Positions 26,001 through 37,144 of a stretch of DNA of 64,000 nucleotides are shown here, piece after piece (position 1 is the first letter of the stretch; every line of letters begins with the position of its first letter). Made by a program: the position numbers and the translations under genes. This stretch comes from Pseudoscleropodium purum (Eukaryota; Streptophyta; Bryopsida; Hypnales; Brachytheciaceae): contig OZ017799.1 in the NCBI GenBank assembly GCA_963969395.1, forward strand, positions 8,248,501 through 8,312,500, written 5' to 3'. The notes below the pieces were generated by a model. It saw nothing but the letters and a program-made list of their open reading frames with translations. It ran no database searches and was not told the origin of the DNA.

Positions 26001-29000
26001 TTAATTTTTGAATTAGAAAATGATTAAAAAATTTATAGATTTCACACTATAAGTCCAAATGTAAGAAAAAAATCCCTACATCTCTCCCCGTGGGAAGCTC
26101 ATAGATTCTTAGATATGAATGTATCAAATAGACAAACTTGACTAATTAACTAATTTAAGGTATAGATCATAGAACAATCATCAAGTTTAAGGACACATAC
26201 CTTTTTTCAATAATATTATCAAAGCTGACACAATCTTCTTGGTTTTATCCCCTCTCTTAAAACATTTTGCCAAACGTTGCAACCCCTTTAAACCAATAGT
26301 ATTCGCTTTGTCTCTATCTTTGGGTCTCGTAATATCAACAATAGTAGCATTTGATAATGCAACCAATGATGTAACAATACCCTCCTTGCACCGTACAAAA
26401 TCCCTCACCTAATACATTACAACAATTTGCGACAAATTTAACATCTTAACCTTGTAAGGTTGCTATGGACACTAAGTGTTTGATGGATGACAGAAAATTC
26501 CTCTATACAAGACAGAAGTGCAACTATTCATCCTCCATGTTTTGTTGTGAAAAGGGAACTTCTTCTACAGTAGTTTGACTTCCAATGAATACTTTTTCAT
26601 TTTTTTAAGCGATTGATTCCCACAATATTAGAAAATGATGATTTCAGTGGAGACTGGCCTGTCCTTATAGGATTAAGGTTAGCACGTTTGACCATCCTAA
26701 AAATGTTGCTTAGATTAACAAGGAGAATTTCGTAAGTTACCCCTGAAATGTCACACCAAGCCCCTCAAGTTGACTTTCAGAATATTTTGAAAACCTGTGA
26801 TATTTAAGGGTAAAGGTCCGAAACAAACAAACATCGTGACGCTCAATGTACTGTACTTGCAATACCTCTTTGTTCACCAAAATGTTAGCAAGAGTCTCAG
26901 CAGCTAGGAGACGAGTTTTAGCAAACCCCTCTTCATTCATTAACGAAACGATGAAGTCCAAAGCGTCATCTTCAAGGATGATGCCACTGTCTGGCTCGCC
27001 CGAATTCTGAGAATCGCCCCCGTTACTAGACGTGAGCGCTGCCAATAACTTCACCTGCAACATATACGGACTAATAGCGTGTCAAGCACGGACATACATC
27101 GGTAAAAAGAAAGAAAAAGAAAGGAATTCGAGAATGGCAGAGTGCTACAAAACCCATTTGGGATACTATTGCTTACCGCAAGGTGAGAATACCTCGAGTC
27201 CTGCGTCTTAACTTTCGCAATGACAGTCGGAATAGCCTTTATTGGAGGATCTGGTGCAGCAGGTGGAGGTCGAGTATATTTTGCATTGAACACTGCAAGC
27301 CGACCACCTGGCGACGATGCGCACTTAATGAGGACATCAAAACCTCTTTGCACTAATACTGTAGAAGGCGAATCAAGGTACTCTAATCCAAGATACGCTT
27401 TCCTGTCCAAAGATTCATCAGTGACGTGACTATCACTTAATTCTCGACGGGAAAAACTGGCATCACTTGATTCTCCGTCTTCGGTGAACGATTCAGCTGC
27501 ATGCTGTTCTTCTGCTTCTCCGAAACTGTTATTTTATCAACATTTGGTTTCGCTCAGCCCACAAAATAGTTCAAGAAAAACTGCGACATGAACTTCAATG
27601 GACATTCTTGAAGCTTCGTTCCAAATAAAGCACTCTTGCAAACTCTCACTTCCACAAATTATTCCGGAGCTTTGGGAAGAACAGAGATTATAAGGTTTAG
27701 GATGAGGTAAGTAACTTACCAGGCAACCACATTCTGGAGAGTAACGTTCACGACGAAAGATTTGTTGACTATTAAATGAGTCTCAGGACAAGTCATAGAC
27801 CCACATCCAAACCGGTCCTCAATGCATGCCTTGCAAAACGATGATCCGCTGTCAATCATGACAGGACATATCATTTGAGAATCGCAAAGAGTACAAATCA
27901 ATTTTGCCTTGGTTCTTGCCAGTGTAACGCTTTGCTTTTCGAGCTCATTGAGAGACAATATAAGCTGCTCTAAAAGTTCAGTACCCATATCCCGCTGAGC
28001 ATTCAAGAGGGTATCCGCATTTTCCTTCATTTCCTGGAAAAATAACGTTTAGGATCAGTGCATACATAAGAGACCAACAATCTGCATCAAAAGAAATAGC
28101 CAATAAATTCAGCTTCGGCTTTTTGAAAAGACAAAATCAGTTAAAATCAGTTAAAGTCAGTCATAAAAAAGGGTGTAGATAGCATCTGTTTCGTAATTCG
28201 GTTAGGCGCGCGCCACTTCAATTAAATTTGCATTTCAAATTACCATGGGAGACACCGGGATATCTCGGTATCGACTTTAGAGCAGCCCATCCTTATACGG
28301 GTTCTCACCTGCAAATCTTGCTCGATAGAATGAACGTCTGTGTCAAGGTAATCGGCAAGCCAAGTAACAACAGAAACCGCATCTTCAGAGGTCTTTGACT
28401 TGGAGTGATTCGAACGAACAAAATCCAACAGCTGTTTCAAAGACACACTCTGTAAGTACAAGCTCAATCTGGATAGAAAATTTCGCTGGGGCAAACCAAG
28501 CTGTAATCAACACGAAGTACCTCAAGTGTAGGATTTTGGCATAGCTTAAACATTGATAACGACAAACACAGCATTCTTGAGTAGTAGTGCCATGGCACCT
28601 TTTGAGAACAGAGACAAGTAAGAGATATTCTGAGCGAAGTTACGCCAAATCAGAGAAACTCAAGCGAAATCAAGCTCAAACATTCTCTCACATGTGACGA
28701 CAATGACTTCTTGGCTTGAGGAAGTCGTACTTTTTCAAATCAAGCTCAACTCTGCAAAGCACGGCGTCAGGAATTCCTTTTCATGCCAATTCAGAGGGTG
28801 ATCAACAAGGGTTCAGTATGAAGTTATGCATTCGACAGGTATAAAAATGCACCTCTTTCTCAAATTGAGCTTCTGCTATGTTACCAGGTTCTCCATCTCT
28901 TAGCCCTTGTACAACAGTGTTCAGCTGCTCCCCAATTGCTCTAGCTGCTTCCATGTGGTTTTGACGAGCCTGTGCATGTATGTACCTCAACTTCAGCTTA

Positions 29001-29992
29001 AGATAATTGTTTTAAGGTATAACTTGTCCAATGCATTACAGCACACTCAAGGTTTTATCACTTCATCAATGTCGCCAGCATAAAATAAATTCACCTTCTA
29101 GCTTTCAGCAATACCTGTAACTGGCCACATGATTCCTGTATTTCCATGACCGCATCACTCAATTCGTCTACAAAAGTAGACTTGTCCAGTACGAGCCGTA
29201 TCCTCCTCTTCTTCCATTTCGATACCAAACTGTCACCACAGACAAAATTTAGTTTTCAGAAAGTAATTCTTAAAAGTGCGGAAAACAATAACACTGATAT
29301 CGACGTAACGACTTGATGTGAAGAAAAATTAGGGAGGCCTGTATCGCTTAAAACATCTTCATAATTCTTAAAGGACAGAGATTCTATGTGTTGAAAAAGA
29401 ACAATTAGATTGATCATGTTGTGAAAAATATAATTCACGCGGGACCATCATCTTTATCACCGAAATCAGTGAAGCACCTAGCATTTGTTGGCCAAAAACT
29501 CATAATAATTGAACAGTTGAAAGTCCCCATATGATCCACCCAATTTGGCTTCTTGGACCTTGAGATAAATTGTTCACACTGATCATAATGCCACCAGTCC
29601 TGAAAAGTCTCTCCAAATATCACCTACTATGCACTCAAACTAAACCCATAGCACTCAAACTTCAAAGAATAGATAGGAATTGAGAGTCACATGCTAGTGA
29701 GCTGCACCTTGTCGCTTCAAAAAAAACTTTTTTAGAGCAAAACCCTAAACCTTGGAAAAGATTACCTTGAGGTCTTCACTAAAGCATCATTTAGACTCTG
29801 CAAAGCCAAGTTTTCTTCTCTCACTGTCCATGACTCGTAAGTGCACTTCGATAGCACATCACCCAATTTCGCAAGTTCTCGATCAAGGACATCCTTATTC
29901 TCTTTCGTGATGTGAGGAAGATCTCGCAACTCCTTTATGGTTATTTCAAGCGAATCGCACACCGATTTCGTAAAATCTCCAGGGGTAGTCAT
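20068..29992 (-). CDS. U-box and armadillo-repeat protein, probable E3 ubiquitin ligase
   Basis: The minus-strand exons read 29,992-29,766, 29,229-29,115, 28,969-28,853, 28,500-28,309, 28,033-27,720, 27,525-27,177, 27,054-26,866, 26,408-26,201, 24,836-24,106, 23,581-23,111, 22,921-22,352, 21,950-21,695, 21,380-21,084 and 20,430-20,068, about 1,460 codons. An N-terminal helical region (residues 1-260) is followed by a U-box-like domain near residues 262-322 (CTLCDSQMICPVMIDSG ... TCPET ... LQNVVA). The rest is helical repeats of armadillo type, such as GAVNVLLKVLE and KGGGIKSLVAIVK. U-box/ARM proteins act as E3 ligases, the U-box binding the E2 and the ARM repeats the substrate. Size and layout recall plant PUB43/44-type ligases, but the ARM part is longer. 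The exon 12 to 13 junction is out of phase by one base in my reading, so a microexon, another splice site or a frameshift remains possible. The 3' end is uncertain because a donor follows 20,155. Confidence 0.8.
25434..25647. mobile_element. TTAA-ended MITE in an intron of the U-box gene
   Basis: This 214-bp element begins TTAACCCTTGAACA and ends TGTTTAAGGGTTAA, giving imperfect terminal inverted repeats of about 12-14 bp with TTAA at both ends. It lies in the long intron 24,837-26,200. Internal sequence (GCAACTATTCATCCTC) is shared with the element at 26,446-26,676, so both are copies of one family. It encodes nothing. Confidence 0.7.
26446..26676. mobile_element. Second TTAA-ended MITE in the neighbouring intron
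   Basis: This 231-bp element begins TTAACCTTGTAAGG and ends CCTTATAGGATTAA. It is about as diverged from the copy at 25,434 as the copies are from their own ends, but shares the internal block GCAACTATTCATCCTC and following A/T-rich text in the same orientation. It sits in the intron 26,409-26,865. Confidence 0.65.
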
Positions 29993-30007
29993 GTTGACTA
30001 GTTGCTC

Positions 30008-31045
30008 CCTGCAAAAGAGACATAGAAACATTAGAGATATCCAGTGTAACCAAACCCTTCACAACCATATGCCATTCAAAAACAGAAGCCCGGATCCTCC
30101 AACCTCAGACCCTCAACTCTTTATGAAAACCCATGCACAACTAGAAATTAGCAGAACATAGCGAAGACATAATCTGCTTCGACCAAGCTTACGTTACTGA
30201 CCGTGAATAATACCGATTAGTCTGATCATGGTTGCGAATTTCAGTAAATTGCATACACAGGGTTGAGAAATCAATCTATGCTATTAATCATGTTCCTCAT
30301 CATGCTGAAAAATCCAGCAACAAAATCGCTTATTCTATTTCAAGTTTCGCAGGTTTAATGCTAATTCAAACTTCATGTCTTTGTGCATCTCTATCTCTAG
30401 GTGGATAAAATTTTGCAACACCAGTTAACATTTAAAAAAGAAAATATCAAGCTCTAAAGTTTTAAGGTGATCTTAAACCAAGCAAACAAATTAACCAATA
30501 AAAGAAGCATTCATTGCCAAGCTATTTCATTGGTGGCAAATTAAATCATAAGTAACACTAACCAAAACGAATAGTGTAGCTGATCAAACTAATTATGACT
30601 AATTTAGATACCAGGCAGCAATCTGGGGAAGAGAAGCTAATTTCCGAGTTTCGTAGTCAACAGAGGCAGAAAATAAAATAAATAAAATGTCCACCGAAAG
30701 GAACACAAAACAAGCAAGAAATCGAGGAAGAAGCACCAAACGAAAGAACGACGAAATGAAAGTCGGTAAACTCTTGAAACCTTGACAACTCACAATTCGG
30801 AAACCAAACCATAACGAAACCAAATAAGCTTGACACAGATAGGCGCCCTCAAGTGCTTGAATTCAAAATTAAAAAAAACCCTTAGTACGTAAGTGGCGCC
30901 CAAACACTTACCAAACGTCACATCATTCGATTGGCGCCCGATTTCTCCTCTTATGTTCCACGGAAGCGACTGACTCCCACCAGTACTCAACCCTTCGCCT
31001 TCACCACCACGACGAGAAATGCCAACAAAAACCACGGGACCCATG
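30008..31045 (-). other. 5' leader of the U-box gene: first exon and first intron
   Basis: The coding exon starts after a TTTTGCAG acceptor (exon from 30,008), 16 bases before the ATG at 29,992. A good donor GTAAGTG follows 30,912 on the minus strand, so a non-coding first exon ending at 30,912 and a 5' leader intron of about 0.9 kb is likely. The DNA at about 30,850-31,300 is GC-richer than its surroundings and fits a promoter/first-exon region. The transcription start is not determinable here. Confidence 0.5.
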
Positions 31046-31705
31046 TTGAATTAAACAAGGAAGATGACAATCCACTGTGCGACTTGATTGTTGCAGGTGA
31101 TTGACGCAGGTGGGCTCAGAATTCCACGGGGAATGATTATATGGTTCAATAATCCCTCGAGAAAGTATCTGGAGCTTCTTCGTCGACTTCGTAGTCCGTG
31201 TTCCCGTCTTACCGACTACAGTTTTGGTGTTTTTTTGGTGTTCTTTGGTGTTCTTTGGGGGGGTCAGTTCCCGACTGAGCACCAAAAGAAAGCCAGCTAC
31301 CTTATTTAAAGCCTACCACTTCGCAATGTCGGTCTGAAGAAGTGAAGCGGAGACAGCTGGAATGCACATTTTAATTTGTTCTTGTCTAAGATAGACTTTT
31401 GATGCCTCGGATCGTTGCTTGGTTCCTTCCTCGTTCTGCGGGGAATCCCAGTATCTTACATGAGTGCAGCCAGTGAACTTTCTTTCGCTGCAACGGATGC
31501 AGTGAGTGTAAGTTACAGTGATCTCGTCCAAGAATGAGAGAATATTAACATCATTCTGTAGTTAGAAATGCTAAGCAGACAGGGAGTACCGTGGAAGCCT
31601 GAGTGGATGGGACGAATCTCCGTACGACGAAGACACTAGAGAGAATCAAAAGATCATGGGATCATTTTTGACTCTGGGTGTATGTTACGCAGGACGAAGT
31701 GGGAA

Positions 31706-31911
31706 GGCCAGGGAGGATTGATCCCTCTATTGCCCCATGTTTTACCCTTTTAGAAAACCTGAAATTTTTTATTTGCAACATATGATAAAATTTGCAAATT
31801 CTGAATTTATATTTGCAATCAGAGACCCCAAATTGGCTAGGGTACATGACAAAATACAAAATTTAAGCAACACAAAATAGGAGGCAATAGAGGGGTCAAT
31901 CCTCCCTGGCC
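31706..31911. mobile_element. Mutator-type MITE with 31-bp TIRs and 9-bp target duplication
   Basis: The terminal inverted repeats at 31,706-31,736 and 31,881-31,911 start GGCCAGGGAGGATTGA and match at nearly every base. They enclose about 145 bp of AT-rich sequence without coding capacity. The element is flanked by AAGTGGGAA (31,697-31,705) and AAGTAGGAA (31,912-31,920), a 9-bp target-site duplication with one mismatch. A 9-bp duplication is typical of Mutator-like elements. The near-identical TIRs suggest a fairly recent insertion. Confidence 0.88.
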
Positions 31912-31921
31912 AAGTAGGAAG

Positions 31922-33755
31922 TGGCAGCCCCTTGTTTTTACTTTCTAACAAAGCGTAGGGATAGCGGTCACTTAAAATTTGGTGAAGCATTGTATTTCTA
32001 CATTCATTCATCTTTAGAACTAAAAAACACTTTTCAATCATATTTATGCACTTCTTCATCCAAATTTAGCAAGTTCATTCACATTTTAAATAGAAATGGA
32101 ACATTTTTGGCAAAAAAAACATTACTTTTTACCTAGCGAAAAGTAGAAATTTATTTTGAAATGATGCAATATAGCCCCATGGTGCCAAACAAAAAAGGAT
32201 TGGGAAGTGCCAAGGTCCTACAAAGTGAATTTTGTAAACTTTGTATTCTACCAAGTAATTTTGTTTAAAAAGTCTTTTGTTTTGAGTGTTATATTTACAA
32301 TGTAAGATGAGGCCTCTCATGACCAAGGTAGTTATCAAAATTCTCCAATTATTCAACTAGTAGGTGCAGTTGCTTTTTCTACAATTAACGATGAAATCAT
32401 CCATCAGACTACTCTAGTCTATAGTGTCCTCACGGGGTTAACTCCCAAAAGACTAAATGACCATTGAATGTATACATGTGATCTTGGTTAGGTGTGTATG
32501 AAGTCACTTTTTAATGGATGTTCTTCAAATTTTGATACATGGTGTAAACATATACTACTCAGTGGAAATATATAATTTTTTGTATTAGGTGCTAAGACCA
32601 ATAGTTATAATGCCTTGAATTTTTTAGGCAACCTAGATAGTTTTGGGCAACATATACAAAACTTATCTAACAATTTTAAAATTTGGCAAGGTATATTATA
32701 CACATGATACAAAATGCAAATGTCAAAAAAAATAAACATGTATAGTGTAAAAATCTCACTTTCAAAGGAGTTAAAGTCTGCTACCCCTATCTCATAAGAT
32801 TAGAAAAGAAAACTTTTTCTTCTAACTTCAAACATTATAATCTTTCAATCCATGTAGTCAAAGTTTTTGAAATTTTTTCCACACATTTCAATAGTAGTCT
32901 AGTACAAATTTATATGGTTGAATTTTGAAAAAAAAACTTTTTTTTTTCATTTTCCTCTCATTGCCCTAAAAGATGGAATTTCCACAATTTGTGCCCCAAA
33001 TGTATCTTAGTCCTTTAAAGATTAATTCTATATTCTTCACCTCACTTAGCTAATGTAGGGTCTCAAATTCCAAATATGAATTCAAAATTTCCAAATTTTA
33101 TCATGTGGCAAATAAAAAATTCTTGTGTTTTTTATTGGAGTAAATTCATCCTACCAAGGGCCCACTTCAAATGACTACATTGATGTCTTATGTATGTTCC
33201 AAGAATTATGCTCGATTAAAATCAAATTTTAAGGTGAGCGGACAAATTTTAGAAGATTTTGATTGGTTAAAATCAATGAGTCGTTGAAAAATGATTTTGT
33301 ATTATCATATAACAGGGCGTAGGTCTCCAAAAATGTCAAGTGAAGTAGAGTGTATTGTTTCCTATGAAGCAACAAAAGTTCTTAAATTTTGAGCCCCCTA
33401 AATTGTAGTCAAACCTACTTTAAAGAAAGGAGTCTCATTAAAATTATAAGGTCCTTGCTTAAAAGTGTCATTTAAATTTTTTTTATATATTTGAACATTT
33501 TATGCCATTTTTCTAATTTACACCAATTCAAAGGTCATGACCTTCAAAAAAGACTTTTCACTAGCAAACAAAGAAGCTTGGAGATAGAGACTTTTCAATT
33601 TCCCAACATCTTTGATTTGGATGTATAAAAGGAGCCTTAGATGGTCTATAACGGTAGGCTTCTATGCACTTAGAATTATCCAGAAGAAATTTTGGTATAC
33701 CACATGGAAGTAGTTAATAGTTGCAAGAAGAGAATTGGAATTGGAGCCTAAGTAT
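31922..33755. other. AT-rich intergenic DNA
   Basis: No coding region is supported; frames are short on both strands. The text is AT-rich, and no paired inverted repeats were seen here by eye. Confidence 0.5.
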
Positions 33756-34672
33756 TTAACCCTTAAAGGACCAAGCTATGTTTTTTTGGCAACATAGCGA
33801 TTTTGAATAGCTTATTACAAATGGAATTTTTATTTTTATTTTTTGAAATTTTTACACAACATATGGACAAGGGTTTTCTTTAAGGTGCAACAATTTTCAT
33901 AACTCATGACTACATGGTTAAAAAATTATTGTATGACATGTAGTTTGTTTCTTAACTTGGGCAATCTGGGCAAAATGATCTAAAAAAATCGCTTTTTTCC
34001 ATAAACAAAAATTTGAAATTAGTTTATTAGATTTATATATACATAGAAAACTTTGAATCATTCCATTTTGATTAATGATATGAAAGTTATGAAGGTTTTT
34101 AGTTTGCAAACACTTCTCTACTTTAAAATAAACTGTGAAGTCCTTTATTTAATTCAATTTTTAATATTTTTGGAAAAAGTAATATCATGGGATGTAGATT
34201 TTTTATTACAACATTACAATTGGGATTGACATTTTTCAATTCTATAACTAAATTCTTAACAATTTAGTATTTTGAATCAATCTCTGCTTCTTTCTATTTA
34301 TTATTTTTTCCTATATGTTGTACAATTCCAAATGATCTCAATTTCAAGAACATAACCAACTTGCCTTGAGGAATGAATCCAAAGAAGCACCAACATTTGG
34401 GACATTTTTTTGTACAAATGTGACCTTGAGAATTGAAGCTAGCCTATTTTTTGCAAGGCCAGAAAAAGGATTTTTGTCAATTCAAATGCTAATATATTGC
34501 AATCTATATGGTGAAAAAATTTCCACATCTTTTCAAATTAGAATAATACATGAACCTATAGTTACATGAGACCAAAAATGTTTTTTTTTTTCTAAAATTT
34601 GGCACTCTACTAGAAATGGCAATTTTGGAGTGCTTTTGTTGAAAATATAGTTAAAGAGCTTTAGGGGTTAAA
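33756..34672. mobile_element. TTAA-ended non-autonomous element, copy A (917 bp)
   Basis: It begins TTAACCCTTAAAGG and ends CTTTAGGGGTTAA, so its ends are inverted with TTAA outermost. The whole interior is similar, in reverse orientation, to 46,104-47,014: for example the block around 34,080 (TAATGATATGAAAGTTATGA) pairs with that at about 46,700-46,730, and TACTAGAAATGGC at 34,610 with the complement near 46,160. No transposase is encoded. Confidence 0.78.
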
Positions 34673-36900
34673 TTTTGGAGGGAGGCTCATGAAAAGGCAA
34701 GGAAACAACTTCTAACTTTCAAAAGGCTATTTTAAACATTAAACTTGAACTTATTGGTTGCTTTTACTTTAAAGGTAGTTTATTTCTACTTATATAGAAG
34801 TAAAAGCATTTTGAAACTCAATGAAGATTGCAAGTTCCAGCCCTATAAAACTAAAAAATTATTACTTTGATTTTGATACAATACAGAAGTTTACTATAAA
34901 ATGCTATGAATAATGAATTGATGTTTATAGAATCATTGAATTTGAGCTCTTAGCAAACTAGGTTAACTAGCTAAAATCTAAGTCAGTGAATATAAAAAAT
35001 GAAGACAATTTTGATAGGAAGATTATGGGATATAATTCAAAAGGACTTTTAGCCCAAGCTTTTAGTTGTTTACCTTTGGAAGATAAATGATACAAATTAA
35101 TCTTTTGTTTAGAATGCTCACAAAATAGAAATACTTTTGGAGGTAATATGTTTGCAGTAAAAAGATACTAATAGAAAATTAGAATTAGTTCAAAATTAGC
35201 CAACCTTTCAAGGAGGTATAGTATTAGAAAAGTAATAGAATACTATAGATGCTATCTAAGTGGAGTTCACCAAAGACTACTATCAACAAAGTGACTAAAA
35301 TCAATGTTTGGTGAATAACATAAATTTGCAAAAAAAATACATTTGAGCATGCCTTTTGCATAACATTGTTTGTAAGGTAGCTAGCATTGGTCCTTTAAAC
35401 ACTCTTGAAGACCTAAGAATATTGGAAGATTTCCCTTAACATGATCTTAAGAAGTTAGACCACCTCATCTTTAGGAAAAGTTCATGCTTTCCTAAGTATC
35501 ATAGCTCTCTTCAATTTAATAGAGAGTCTCCTTAACTTATAAATAGTAAAGAGAGTTGTAGTTGTGAAGCCCTTCCTATACCTATCTTTGAACCTATGTA
35601 GTGGAATGCTATAAATAGACACAATCATATTTCTAAAGGAATTACTCTTTAAAAAAGGGCATATAAGGTTCCAACAAACTCCAAAAAGACACTATTTACA
35701 TGATACAACACGTTGGCAAGTTATGCCTCCCCCTAATGTTATTAGACCTCCAATCAACCCTAAAAAGACATTGAAGATAGTAAGTGTCCATTTCTCTTTT
35801 ACCGTAGAAACTTGAAATGCATCTATTGTTTGTTGAGGTTAGATTTGTTAAGCCCCATACAAAATCATTTCCTTTTTGATTGGATTTCCTTTCATTAATT
35901 GGATTTAGAATTTTTGGAATTTAAATTCACAAGATTTGGAATATTTCATGACATTTTGCAATGGGATCCTCACCAATCTTCATAGCTTTACCATGGTACT
36001 CAAGTCATTTTGCAACAAGATCCTCATACCTTTCCTATATTCATGGCTTATTCAAGACTAGTTGTTTATTTTTCATTTTTCTATTTTTGGGGACTAAAAT
36101 TATTTTCATTGATATTTCTACAATATTCAATTGTGCCACAAGTTATAATTTCTGAAAATTCATTACATGTCATATTTAATAATATTTAGAAATATTTTTT
36201 AACGAATCTAACCTGCGCGTAGGGTCTTGAGTTCCCAAATATAATCATTTTTGGTTGAGTACCTATCACCAAGGTGGCATCCTCGGTTGATACAAGTTCA
36301 TAAATAGAACTTCACTGTGGCTCCCTACTCGAGCCCACTCGCCCTGTCAATGAGGCAGAATCCTATCCATGGTTCCAGGAGCTAGTTGCTAACTTTAACA
36401 GTCGCCGGGACAGACAGACCTCTCAAGTCTTCACTTGGGCCAATTATGCAATGGAAGCATTCCACACAAACTGCAGAAAACAGTCCACCACGCAAATTCT
36501 ACAGACATCCCCTAAATGGCTGCCCGAGGAGTCGGTAGCATGTGTCAGACACTGGGATTGCACTATTTGCTAAAGAAGGCACGACTTCCAGGCTTAAAAA
36601 CATTGAGACCAAATCTACAAAGGAACAAGATGCCGACCTCGGTGAATTTCCTGAAAATGAGAAAAGAAGGGAATGCTCCACGAATCACGCAATTGGATTA
36701 AGAATTGAATAAATCGTCACTTGCTGAATCATCGCCAAGTTAAACTAAAGCTCTACCTGCCTGGTCCAGATGAAACAGACAATCTGTGTCCCCTAAAGAA
36801 TCTAGACCATCGCTTGTGCTGCCCTAATGCTTGCTTGCACAAGAAGAGAGTCTAGGAATGCGAGGCTGCACCGACACCTCCAGGTTGTAAACTTCAAGCC
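34673..36900. other. AT-rich intergenic DNA and 3' flank of the helicase gene
   Basis: Up to about 36,200 the DNA is AT-rich without supportable genes. From about 36,220 GC content rises and continues into the helicase gene on the minus strand, so 36.3-37.1 kb may be its 3' UTR or downstream flank. No separate gene was recognised. Confidence 0.4.
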
Positions 36901-37144
36901 AAAGCAGTATATGCCCTCGGCAGTCGCGTAAAGTAAGTTTGTCTATGTTGCTGTTTTTTGAGAGTTGATTTCTGTTGAAGATTGGTCGCGTCAAAATGTT
37001 GTGATTGATTCTGAGCCTCATTGTCATGTACAGTTTGATTCAATAACCAGCCGGTTGGAAGTGGATCGAACAGCAAAGATGTGTTTCAAGAGATTGAAAA
37101 TCCTGCCCGTACCAAGAATGCAGCACGAGGTTTAGGGTTCAAGT

